Positions 13,849-21,771 of a stretch of DNA of 23,820 nucleotides are shown here, in pieces. Position numbers and translations under genes: made by a program. The notes beneath the pieces are model-generated. The model was given only the letters and a program-made list of their open reading frames with translations. It made no database searches and was not told the DNA's origin. The stretch is from assembly GCA_964427595.1 (NCBI GenBank), contig CAYRUQ010000019.1:1-23820 (forward strand), read 5' to 3'. The first letter of the stretch is position 1, and each line of letters opens with the position of its first letter. Origin of the DNA: Enterosoma sp964427595. GTDB taxonomy: Bacteria; Bacillota_I; Bacilli_A; RFN20; CAG-288.

Positions 13849-15372
13849 TCAGATAGAGATAGCGTTGATAGCGTCTTGAGCGAATTCAGGGATGGTGGTG
13901 TTGTTGATGTCACTGAGAGTGAAGGTGATCGTGTTTTCAACAGAATCCATCGTGCAACCGACTTCAACATAGTCGATAGCAGTCTCATCCTCAGTTAAGT
14001 GGACGACGACAGAGGTGGTGGAACCATCAAGGATGTCGGAATGGACACCATCAAAACCATTATCGAAGTAAGTACCAACCCAAGAAACGATAGAAGAGTC
14101 GGCTTCGTAAGTGAGGTCACCAGTCTGGACGAATAAAGCGTCACTAAGTTCACTGAAGGAAGGACCATTACCTTCAAAGGTATCGATGACTAATTGCTGA
14201 GAGGTAGAAAGCATAGCAGCAGTAAAGGTGTAGGTATCAAGGCTATATTCATAGCCGTAATATCTACCGTCGGTGCTGCTCTTCTTAGAGACATAGTCGT
14301 AATCATCACCTGCAACATAGAATGAATCGGGATATAAATCAGCACGTTGATGGAAGAAGATGGCATCTTGAGTGAAGTAACCAGTGGTGTCATTAGGAGC
14401 GATGCTATCAGAAGAAGAGACGGCGAATTGTTTTCTGTAAGTGTAGGACTCAACTCCATCTAAGCAAGAAAGAGCCGTAGCTAAAGCAGGGTTGCTATTT
14501 GTTAAAGGAGTGACATGATTGATAGTGGTATCTTCTCCATAATCGTGATAGCTGATAGAAAGCTCACAATCACGAACATAGGAATCACTGCCGGTGTAAG
14601 TGAATTCAAAATCGAGTTGAGAAATGTAATCATTCTCATCTAAAGTGACGATCGCACTTTTAACGATGTTGGTAGCTGTCAAACCATAGCACTCGATGAC
14701 GAATTCAGCTTTACCAGCATCAAGGATGATATCGCCAGTGGAACTATCTTCAGAGAGATCATCGACGCTGATGTAATCCCAGGGATTTCTAAATTCGACA
14801 GAGAAGACTAAAGGAGTGTAAACACCAGTGGTGGAATCATAATCAGAAGCATAAGCGGTGCTGACAGTGTTATCAGCGTTGAGGCTCTCGATGACAGATA
14901 AACCAGTTCCTTCTTCTTCAAAGACTCTGGTGGAACTTGTGGTATAAGTCGTCTCACTTCCTTCGACAGCATTACCGCTAGAATCAGTGGAATAGTGGAC
15001 AGAGATACCATCAGTGGCATAAGCCTTACCATCAGTGTAGGAATAAGCGACATTGATCGTATTATCAATACCGACACCAACACTAGCATAAGACCCAGTA
15101 GCATTAGGATAATAGACTCTAGTTGATTGTTCGATAGTAGCTTGGTGGTTGTTCTTTCTTAAGCTAGCAATCGCAGTATCTAAATAAGAAGTACTTGTAT
15201 TTCCACCAGTTGAAGAAGAGGAAGATGATTCACTTGAAGAACTAGACTCAGTGCTTGAAACGGTGACAGAAGAATCAGTGTTAGAAGAAGTAGAGGAAGT
15301 ATCATCTCCAGAACAACCAGTTAAAGCTAAGAGAGCTGTTAAAGAAACTAAAAATAATGATGCTTTTTTCAT
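13849..15372 (-). CDS. Exported lipoprotein, paralogous family member (Ser-rich linker)
   Basis: 507 residues. A signal peptide ends in lipobox LTGC (Cys20), so the protein should be anchored to the outer face of the membrane. Residues 21-62 are a Ser/Thr linker. The rest is acidic, Thr/Ser/Tyr-rich and beta-like, and appears to consist of two similar halves (about 63-300 and 301-507). Markers shared with the 434-residue neighbour are LNADNTVSTA (164-173), FRNPWDYI (194-201), IECYGL and HVTPLTNSNPAL (286-297). The general pattern (alternating strands, T-x-D-x-x-Y) suggests a LolA/LppX-like sheet, but this is only inference; no enzyme motif is visible. It is the last gene of a tight operon, 11 bases after its neighbour, with AGAGG overlapping that gene's stop. 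Function unknown. Confidence 0.8.
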   Translation of the reverse strand: MKKASLFLVSLTALLALTGCSGDDTSSTSSNTDSSVTVSSTESSSSSESSSSSSTGGNTSTSYLDTAIASLRKNNHQATIEQSTRVYYPNATGSYASVGVGIDNTINVAYSYTDGKAYATDGISVHYSTDSSGNAVEGSETTYTTSSTRVFEEEGTGLSVIESLNADNTVSTAYASDYDSTTGVYTPLVFSVEFRNPWDYISVDDLSEDSSTGDIILDAGKAEFVIECYGLTATNIVKSAIVTLDENDYISQLDFEFTYTGSDSYVRDCELSISYHDYGEDTTINHVTPLTNSNPALATALSCLDGVESYTYRKQFAVSSSDSIAPNDTTGYFTQDAIFFHQRADLYPDSFYVAGDDYDYVSKKSSTDGRYYGYEYSLDTYTFTAAMLSTSQQLVIDTFEGNGPSFSELSDALFVQTGDLTYEADSSIVSWVGTYFDNGFDGVHSDILDGSTTSVVVHLTEDETAIDYVEVGCTMDSVENTITFTLSDINNTTIPEFAQDAINAISI

Positions 15373-15383
15373 TTTGAATACCT

Positions 15384-16688
15384 CTATGCAAGTTTGGAAG
15401 TGTTGATATAGCCAGGAAGAGTGGTGGTTCCATAATCACTTATGGAGGTAGTGAAAGTTAAGACATAGCTGTAGTAGTCGAAGGAAGCACCTAAAGCAGT
15501 GACATAACCGTCTTCAACCTTGACATAACCAGCGACACCTAAATCATCAAAGCCGGAGATCAAGGGCATGACTAACTCAGTAGCTCCTAAAGAGACAGCG
15601 TCGGGTAAGAGAGCATAAACACCCGTTGATGTTTCCTCAAATAAAGCGGTGCTGAGCGTATCTAAGAAGAGACCAGGTAAGTAGATAGAAGGAGCAGAGC
15701 TCTTGGAAATATAGCCCTGGCTGGCCCAACTGCTTCCACTATAGTAATAAAGTTGATAATAGTTGGTAGTAGCATTTCTTAGTAAGTAATCGCCAGTGAC
15801 AGCTGTCTTTTGGTTGGAATCAAGATGGAGATAGATATAATCTTCGGTCACATAAGCGACCGCACCTGAAGATAAAGAAGAAGAAGTCATAGCGATCGTA
15901 TAGTTAGAACCGAGGTTAGCGACAGCTTCAACAAGCTCAGTGTTAGCATTAGTGCTAGGAGTGAGATGTCTTAAATCAGTATCACCATAGGTATAAGTGA
16001 CACTAGCAGTCATCTGAGAAAGGACGATAGCAGTCTCATCATCAGAATCAGTGTATCCGCTAGGAATATCAGCGACGGAATAATCGATAGAAGTGACTTG
16101 GTTATCAGAATTGACATTGAGCTTAGCTGAGACGATACCACGGCTGACACCGAAGTAGCACTCTAAGATCAAGCTAGCTTTAGCAGTATCAAGATAAAGG
16201 TCATCATCGATATCATCAGTGTCGATGTATTTCCAAGGGTTACGATAATTCTTCTCGTAGGCGACAGACATACCAGAGCTGGTGACTTCAGTGGTGGTGA
16301 CAGTGTTATCAGCTTTTAAGATCTCATAGTAAGCGCAGTTATCATCGCCTTTGAAATAAGTGATTCCATCCTCGATGTATCTGACAGCTTCAGTGAGGCT
16401 TCCATCATCTTCGACGATGTATCCATAGTCTCTGTAGATAGAAGAAGTAGAAGTGCTATTAAGATAGTCGTAGTCTTCATCATCGTAAGTGATAGTCTCA
16501 GTGATTTCAGCGGTGACAGTGAGGTTTCCTCTCATGTTGTCGATGATAGCATCTTTATCAATGCTGTCAGAGAGGGTTTCTGCTTCGTTAGCCTTTTTAG
16601 TTTCAAGAGTAGCGTTAGTAGTTAAGTTAGTTCCGGAAGCAACAGTAGCTGCTGTTAATAAAGCTAATAATAAGAATTTCTTTTTCAT
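15384..16688 (-). CDS. Secreted protein, paralogous family member
   Basis: 434 residues with a cleavable signal peptide (MKKKFLLLALLTAATVASG) but no lipobox cysteine, so it should be released or held by other means. It has the same plan as the downstream lipoprotein: LKADNTVTTT (124-133), YRNPWKYIDTDD (148-159), LECYFG (175-180), HLTPSTNANTEL (241-252), then a second half opening NLGSNYTIAMTSSS and ending in a beta-rich tail. It lacks the serine linker. Its ribosome binding site GGGGAG overlaps the stop of the upstream gene, and the gap is four bases. No catalytic residues or known domain are recognised. A role at the cell surface or in the envelope is all the sequence supports. Confidence 0.8.
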   Translation of the reverse strand: MKKKFLLLALLTAATVASGTNLTTNATLETKKANEAETLSDSIDKDAIIDNMRGNLTVTAEITETITYDDEDYDYLNSTSTSSIYRDYGYIVEDDGSLTEAVRYIEDGITYFKGDDNCAYYEILKADNTVTTTEVTSSGMSVAYEKNYRNPWKYIDTDDIDDDLYLDTAKASLILECYFGVSRGIVSAKLNVNSDNQVTSIDYSVADIPSGYTDSDDETAIVLSQMTASVTYTYGDTDLRHLTPSTNANTELVEAVANLGSNYTIAMTSSSLSSGAVAYVTEDYIYLHLDSNQKTAVTGDYLLRNATTNYYQLYYYSGSSWASQGYISKSSAPSIYLPGLFLDTLSTALFEETSTGVYALLPDAVSLGATELVMPLISGFDDLGVAGYVKVEDGYVTALGASFDYYSYVLTFTTSISDYGTTTLPGYINTSKLA

Positions 16689-16692
16689 TTTC

Positions 16693-18189
16693 TCACTCCC
16701 CGTAAAGACTATCGTAAAGATCTAAGCAGGCTTCAAGATCTTCGTTGTCAGCAAGATCAGTAGTTCCGAAATCAGAGAAGTAAACAGTGGTTTTGTTTTT
16801 AACTCCTAAATAGTTGTAGTTTAAAGTGAAGGTGGGATACTCACCCTCTAAATCGACGACGACACTATCGAAGTCGAAGGAGTCATACTCGCCATCAGAG
16901 GTGTAGGTGCCAAGGATGTGAGAGAGATAATCTCCCTGTCCAAAGAGAGCATCAAGGACATCAACACCGAAATAATAATCAGCGTATTCAAACTCAGAAA
17001 TATCGAAAGTATAGGTCTTAGTTGTTGAATCATAGCTGAAGAAATCGACGCTGAAATCGTTGATTCTAGGAAGGATATCATCGACATCTTCCCAGTACTC
17101 GCTATAAAGGATATCGGCATAGGAAGAATCAGGAGAGATACCATAAGCATAGAAAGCAGGGAAGAGATTAGAAGGATCAGTATAAAGATAGATGTAATCA
17201 TATCTCAAACCGGTGAAGGTCTCTCCGTAATCAGAGTCAGTCAAAGGATAAGTAGAGAGCATGAAGTTAGAAGCAGTAGAAGAACTATCTCCAGGATTCT
17301 TTAAATCAAAGTCATAATAGTTCTCATAACTCAAACTATTACCTTCTTCATCAGACATATCGATGTGTTCGATGAAGTTGACTGCAGTACTGGTTTTGAT
17401 GTTGGCATAAAGAGTATCAAAAGCACTCTTAAGAGCTTGATACTCACTACTTTCAGCATTCATAAGAGAATCACGAGGAGTCAAAGCTAAATCAGTACCT
17501 TCAGAAAGAACAGTGAAAGTTCCAGTGAAAGTCTCATAAACACCACCATAACGATCAGAGGTGACTAAATTGAAAGAGAGATCAGTAGGAACACCAGTTG
17601 TATCAGTAGTGATGACTAAGTTCTTGATATAAGAAGAAGTAGTGGTGCTATCCCAAGAATAAGAGTTGAAAGAAGAGAAATAACTTAAGAAATCAGCGGT
17701 GAAAACACCAAGTCCGTACTCATTAGCAGTGTAGGTTAAATAATCATTACCAGTAGTGACATCAAAATAGTCTTCGATATCATCTTCATCAGAGATAGAA
17801 GCGAAAGGACCAGCGTAATAAGTATCGAAAGTGACACCAGTACTGGTGGAGTCGACTTCGTTTTTGATGTTTAAGGTATCAAGATAAGCAGTTCCGCTGA
17901 CATCACGATAGTGATAAGTGGAAAGGAGGCTATCATCAGAGTTATAGGTAGCGATATTGAAGTGTTCATCATCACTTTCGATGTTGACCTTATAGCTAGC
18001 ATCATCATAACTGGTGGTGACGCTAGTCTCTAAGCGATAAGCACCGCTTAAGCTAGCGGCTAAAGTGGCATTCTCGCTAGTGACATCTCCATTAGCGCTC
18101 TTAATGGAAGTGGTGGTAGAAGTGATACCGGCATTAGAAGAGAAAACGAGAACAGGTAAGAATAAAGATACTAAACGTGTCTTTTTCAT
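16693..18189 (-). CDS. Secreted protein, divergent family member
   Basis: 498 residues. The signal peptide probably cleaves after SNA (residue 20); there is no lipobox. It seems to be a diverged copy of the same family: YYAGPFASISDEDD (124-137) stands where the other two have RNPWxYI-DD, and LALTPRDSL where they have H-x-TP-x-TN. The C-terminal VDLEGEYPTFTLNYNYLG resembles their last strand pair. It is very acidic, with Tyr/Asp/Ser-rich composition. The gene starts two bases after the M6-like gene, whose last codons contain its AAGGAGG, so translation is coupled. No motif indicates a function. Confidence 0.75.
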   Translation of the reverse strand: MKKTRLVSLFLPVLVFSSNAGITSTTTSIKSANGDVTSENATLAASLSGAYRLETSVTTSYDDASYKVNIESDDEHFNIATYNSDDSLLSTYHYRDVSGTAYLDTLNIKNEVDSTSTGVTFDTYYAGPFASISDEDDIEDYFDVTTGNDYLTYTANEYGLGVFTADFLSYFSSFNSYSWDSTTTSSYIKNLVITTDTTGVPTDLSFNLVTSDRYGGVYETFTGTFTVLSEGTDLALTPRDSLMNAESSEYQALKSAFDTLYANIKTSTAVNFIEHIDMSDEEGNSLSYENYYDFDLKNPGDSSSTASNFMLSTYPLTDSDYGETFTGLRYDYIYLYTDPSNLFPAFYAYGISPDSSYADILYSEYWEDVDDILPRINDFSVDFFSYDSTTKTYTFDISEFEYADYYFGVDVLDALFGQGDYLSHILGTYTSDGEYDSFDFDSVVVDLEGEYPTFTLNYNYLGVKNKTTVYFSDFGTTDLADNEDLEACLDLYDSLYGE

Positions 18190-18191
18190 GA

Positions 18192-19769
18192 TTAATCAGC
18201 CCTCCTTAAAGTGATGGTAGCTGAGCTATCACTGACTTCATCGACTGTGAAGATGATTCCGAGTTCAGGTCCATTATAAGAATCACCATGGAATCTGAAA
18301 TCTTCGTAGAAACCTTCAACGATGCTTTCAGTTCCAAAGGAATCACCAGCGACGAAAAGATCGCTGTCGTCAAATTCGATACTAGCATCGACATTGTGAC
18401 GGTTATTACCATCACTATCTAAAAGAGAAACTAAAGGATAGGATTGATCGATACCATAGTAATAAAGAGGATTAGTGGAGTCGTTTGAATAACTATAGGT
18501 ATAGACTCCATCAGTGAAGTCAGTCTCTCCATCATATGTATAAGGGAAATAATATCCGTTATATTCTTTAGCTAAACGAGAATCGACTTCATAAACTCTG
18601 ATACCAGAAGTGGTGAAGACAGAGTCATCAGAAGCAGAGACGAAGTCTAAAATCAAATACTCACCGAAGAGATCAACTTCTTCGTAAGAGAGGATAATAG
18701 GAGAATCGGCATCGATGGTGATGGTGAGTTCACTATCTAAATCATCAGGAGTATAGATAGCAGGATCAATCCAACCTAATTGATACTTGCTGAAAGGATT
18801 TTGATCTCCAGTCAAACCATCATCCATGATGTCGGTATTAGCTAAAGGAGCTCTGGTTCCATAAGAATCATAATAGTAGGAAAGACCTAAGACTTTTCCG
18901 ACTTCTCTGATGTACTCGTTTACAGTGTGAACATCATCGATTTTAGCGGTAGTCCAAGTTATAGTGTTGACTTCAGAAGTAGGGTTGTAGAAAGTGCCTT
19001 CAGCGAAGAGAGCTTCATAGATGTAGTCGTAATCGCTATTGAAGATCCAAGAATCCTCACTCCAAGCATAAGCGATGACGATGTTATCGATCTTGCCATC
19101 ATCATCAGCATCAAAGTCGTGAGAATAATAAGTCTCAGTCTCTTCAAATAAATAGGTATATACATAGTCAGTGATGGTCTCGATAGCAGCCTCTTGTCCT
19201 TGAGCATAAGCGGTGAGAGCATAAGTAGAGAAATAAGAAGGTAAAGAGATCGTAGGAGTGACAACACCGCTGAGAGTTAAAGCACCAAAAGAGGAAGCAT
19301 AGTAATAAGAGCTGACACTATCACTTTCACCGAAGAAAGCATCACTGAGAGCTTGACGATTTTCTTCAGTGATAACATCGTTTTCATCAGCGTTTGAAGA
19401 ATCGGAAAGTGCAAACTGGACAGGAACAACTAATATATTGGCCTCTCCTTGTTGAGGCAAGCCAGCTTCAGATGAGGAGGCTCTCATCTTTCCAAGCTCG
19501 TTGAGAGTTCCTTGAGGGTTCTTCACCTCTGGTTGAGTAGCATCTTCTAAGGCATCGCTACCCGGTTGCCAATCGGGATCATATTCATTCTCGTCACTTA
19601 CTGATGAAGAGACAGAGGATGAGTCTCCCGAAGATGAGTCAGTAGAAGAGGTCTCCGCAGAGGTGTTTGAGTTAGAAGAAGAGATTGAAGAAGATGTTCC
19701 AGAGCAACCAGTTGCTAGAGACAGAAAAGCTATGAGTGAAAGGAGAGGGAGTAATTTCTTCTGTTTCAT
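18192..19769 (-). CDS. M6 peptidase-like lipoprotein with degenerate zinc site
   Basis: 525 residues. Lipobox ATGC (Cys22), a Ser-rich linker (23-58), then an immune-inhibitor-A/M6-type domain: ILVVPVQFA (112-120), SSYYYASSFGALTLSG (153-168), an acidic DFDADDDGKIDNIVIAY (218-234), and IMDDGLTGDQNPFSKYQLGWI (314-334). At the place of the zinc motif HExGHxLGLxxxYD the sequence is R288-E-V-G-K292-V-L-G-L-S-Y-Y-Y-D301: both histidines are replaced, while the Glu and Asp remain. It is therefore probably not an active metalloprotease and may be a binding or scaffold protein. The start is set at 19769 by TTAGGAGG four bases upstream, not the in-frame ATG 63 bases earlier. It is the first gene of the four-gene operon. 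Confidence 0.82.
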   Translation of the reverse strand: MKQKKLLPLLSLIAFLSLATGCSGTSSSISSSNSNTSAETSSTDSSSGDSSSVSSSVSDENEYDPDWQPGSDALEDATQPEVKNPQGTLNELGKMRASSSEAGLPQQGEANILVVPVQFALSDSSNADENDVITEENRQALSDAFFGESDSVSSYYYASSFGALTLSGVVTPTISLPSYFSTYALTAYAQGQEAAIETITDYVYTYLFEETETYYSHDFDADDDGKIDNIVIAYAWSEDSWIFNSDYDYIYEALFAEGTFYNPTSEVNTITWTTAKIDDVHTVNEYIREVGKVLGLSYYYDSYGTRAPLANTDIMDDGLTGDQNPFSKYQLGWIDPAIYTPDDLDSELTITIDADSPIILSYEEVDLFGEYLILDFVSASDDSVFTTSGIRVYEVDSRLAKEYNGYYFPYTYDGETDFTDGVYTYSYSNDSTNPLYYYGIDQSYPLVSLLDSDGNNRHNVDASIEFDDSDLFVAGDSFGTESIVEGFYEDFRFHGDSYNGPELGIIFTVDEVSDSSATITLRRAD

Positions 19770-19814
19770 ATTTCCTCCTAATAAAAAATCGTGGTTCACA
19801 CGCACAAATACAAA

Positions 19815-19843
19815 TATATATTCAAAATGCAAATTGATATCAA
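19815..19843 (-). promoter_or_regulatory. Promoter of the surface-protein operon
   Basis: Leftward TTGATA (19838-19843), 17-base spacer, TATATA (19815-19820). Transcription would start near 19808, about 40 bases before the M6-like gene. The cre-like palindrome lies upstream of its -35. Confidence 0.75.
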
Positions 19844-19876
19844 GAAAAGATAGACAATAAGCAACTTATTTAAAAT

Positions 19877-19890
19877 TATAAGCGCTTACA
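19877..19890. promoter_or_regulatory. Cre-like (CcpA-type) operator between divergent surface genes
   Basis: Read leftward it is TGTAAGCGCTTATA, one mismatch from the catabolite-response consensus TGWAANCGNTNWCA, with a perfect 10-bp core TAAGCGCTTA. It lies upstream of the leftward promoter and just upstream of the candidate rightward -35 (TTGCAC, 19893-19898), so one site could control both units. Other LacI-family regulators bind similar AAGCGCTT cores, so the identity of the binding protein is not settled. Confidence 0.6.
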
Positions 19891-19892
19891 TG

Positions 19893-19921
19893 TTGCACTT
19901 TTTGTAATTATGGCTTTATTT
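19893..19921 (+). promoter_or_regulatory. Possible promoter of the rightward lipoprotein
   Basis: TTGCAC (19893-19898) with a 17-base spacer and a poor -10, TTATTT (19916-19921). It is the best candidate before the lipoprotein gene and directly follows the cre-like site, but the -10 is weak. Confidence 0.35.
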
Positions 19922-19949
19922 TCTTAGTCATACAAAGGGGGAAACTTTA

Positions 19950-21638
19950 ATGAAAAAATCTCTAGTCGCTTTAGTTGCCCTGTCAGCCGCTTTACTTCTT
20001 CCTGCTTGTTCTGAGATAACTTCCTCTACTTCTTCTAATACTGATTCCTCAGTCACTGACAGCACTACAGTCAGTTCCTCAGCTGATTCAACCAGCTCAG
20101 TTGATAGCTCTGTAGATTCTTCTATTAGTGTCGATTCTAGCAGTAGTGAAGATTCTAGTAGCACACCTGATTCTTCTAGCACTGGTGGTGAAGATTCTAG
20201 TTCCAGTGAAGACTCCAGTTCTAGTGAGGATTCCAGCAGCTCTTCTGACGACTCTGGAAGTGAAACTGCTATTCCTACTGAACTTGCTGATTATGATTCA
20301 TTCATAAATCAAACCACCACAAGCATCCTTGCTTCAACTAGTTTTGATTCCAGCTCAGTATATACTTCCGGCTGGGGTAGTTATGAAAGATATAGTAAGG
20401 GTGACAATTTCTACTACTATGCTGAGTTTGATGATAGTAGTTATCAAGAAGCTAGCTATGAAGATATCGAACTCATCGATGGTGATACCTATTACAATTT
20501 AACCTTCTATGGAGATGATGATCCTTGGTATGGTGAACGTTTAAAGATCACTGATGAAGAAGTTAGTTATTCTGATCCTCTTTATTCCTACTATATCACT
20601 AGGTCTTTAGCAGAATCATATTTAGAATTCAACATCTATACTCTTTATGATTGGGCTTTCTTAACTTCTTCCTCTTATGCTCAAAGCGGTGAATATCTTG
20701 TCGAAGAAGACAATGGTAACTATATCGTCATGGCTAATAGTTATTATGCTAGCTATTCCACACAATATTTCATTACTACTGCTGTCTTTGATACAAATTT
20801 GAATCTTATTTCTATTTCAAGTCAACGTGGTACCGTCTCCGAGTGGGATAGTGAAAATAATGAACCCGCCAGTGGTGATTCAGTTACTATCAGCAGAACT
20901 TTAACTCTTGATAATTTCGAGTACGATGAGCAAGAACTTCCTACAAAAGCACAAAATCCTGCCTCTTACTTTGCAACTGAAATCACTGATGTCACCATCG
21001 CATACAGGACATCTCAATGGAGTTCAGCTACTACATCATCAACTCCTACTATCGGTTCTTATCCTACAATCTCTAGCATCACTACCGATTCTGCTTACGA
21101 TTTAGAAGATTTCGATATTCTTGCTTCATCTAACACAGATGTTATCGCTTACGCTCAAGGCGATTATGGACTCGTGTGGACTGTCCTTGCTGAAGGCACC
21201 ACGACTTTAACTGTCGGTAACGCTTTTGTTACCACTACTGTTGAAGTCACTATCGATTTAAGCGCTACCGAAGAAACTTCATATAGCACTTATCTCTTCA
21301 CTGATTCTGAGGGTAAGACAGAATTCACAGTTAGTGGCAACGACCCTTACGATGATCAAAACTATATAGAATTAACAGTTATTGATCCTGAAACAAAATC
21401 TAGCGTCTTTAATCCTACCTTCGAAACTTACACTGAGTGGGGAGACACTTACCTTGACATTTCTTACACTACTAATGTAGTTAGCGGTTCTTTCTGGGGC
21501 TCTTCCTTCTATTTCACTGATCCTGATACTACTGATGATAAAATCCAATTACAATATTATCCTGCAGGTAGTGGAACTCAAACCCTCACCATCACTGCTT
21601 CCAATGGTGAACAAACTGTTATCACACTCATTTCTTAA
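19950..21638 (+). CDS. Exported lipoprotein with acidic Ser linker and Ig-like region
   Basis: 562 residues. The lipobox is LPAC (Cys20). Residues 21-106 form a long Ser/Asp/Glu linker with three 18-base repeats encoding EDSSSS (20190-20243). Residues about 110-330 form a Tyr/Asp-rich, beta-like domain. Residues about 360-430 (SYPTISSITTDSAYDLEDFD, then ILASSNTDVIAYAQGDYGLVWTV and LAEGTTTLTVGN) look like a bacterial Ig-like (Big2-type) domain. The C-terminal part ends in a second beta-sandwich-like segment (GTQTLTITASNGEQTVITL). AAAGGGGG eight bases before the ATG sets the start. It diverges from the M6-like operon across the cre-like site and has its own terminator. A surface adhesion or carbohydrate-contact role is possible but unproven; no enzyme motif is visible. 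Confidence 0.8.
   Translation: MKKSLVALVALSAALLLPACSEITSSTSSNTDSSVTDSTTVSSSADSTSSVDSSVDSSISVDSSSSEDSSSTPDSSSTGGEDSSSSEDSSSSEDSSSSSDDSGSETAIPTELADYDSFINQTTTSILASTSFDSSSVYTSGWGSYERYSKGDNFYYYAEFDDSSYQEASYEDIELIDGDTYYNLTFYGDDDPWYGERLKITDEEVSYSDPLYSYYITRSLAESYLEFNIYTLYDWAFLTSSSYAQSGEYLVEEDNGNYIVMANSYYASYSTQYFITTAVFDTNLNLISISSQRGTVSEWDSENNEPASGDSVTISRTLTLDNFEYDEQELPTKAQNPASYFATEITDVTIAYRTSQWSSATTSSTPTIGSYPTISSITTDSAYDLEDFDILASSNTDVIAYAQGDYGLVWTVLAEGTTTLTVGNAFVTTTVEVTIDLSATEETSYSTYLFTDSEGKTEFTVSGNDPYDDQNYIELTVIDPETKSSVFNPTFETYTEWGDTYLDISYTTNVVSGSFWGSSFYFTDPDTTDDKIQLQYYPAGSGTQTLTITASNGEQTVITLIS
20190..20243 (+). repeat. Three 18-bp tandem units encoding EDSSSS
   Basis: Units start at 20190, 20208 and 20226 (GAAGATTCTAGTTCCAGT, GAAGACTCCAGTTCTAGT and GAGGATTCCAGCAGCTCT). 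They are in frame and lie in the lipoprotein linker, so changes in copy number would alter linker length without a frameshift. Confidence 0.8.
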
Positions 21639-21649
21639 TTTGTAACTAG

Positions 21650-21682
21650 AGAGCTTCCTTGAAAAAGGAGGCTCTTTTTTTT
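21650..21682 (+). terminator. Terminator of the rightward lipoprotein
   Basis: Stem AGAGCTTCCTT (21650-21660) / AAGGAGGCTCT (21665-21675), one G-U pair, GAAA loop, followed by an unbroken run of T. Confidence 0.92.
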
Positions 21683-21713
21683 GAGAAAAACATTGTCTGT
21701 CAAGTAAAAAAGC

Positions 21714-21742
21714 TTGACAGGCATTTTTTATATCTATATACT
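21714..21742 (+). promoter_or_regulatory. Strong promoter of rpsP-khpA-rimM-trmD
   Basis: Consensus TTGACA (21714-21719), 17-base spacer, TATACT (21737-21742). The -35 is the right arm of the inverted repeat CTGTCAAG (21697-21704) / CTTGACAG (21713-21720), which is followed by GCATTTTTT. That repeat could be a second terminator for the lipoprotein or an operator. Confidence 0.85.
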
Positions 21743-21771
21743 TTACTAGTTGTCTATCGGAGGTATCAACA

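Noticed and set aside
19928..20182. Leftward frame rich in Glu, Leu and Ser opposite the lipoprotein linker
   Set aside because: It is produced by the repeated serine codons on the other strand and starts within the lipoprotein; no independent signal.
21697..21731. Hairpin CTGTCAAG/CTTGACAG plus T-run as a second lipoprotein terminator
   Set aside because: A strong terminator already lies at 21650-21682, and the right arm is the consensus -35 of rpsP; kept as a promoter-overlapping repeat rather than a terminator.
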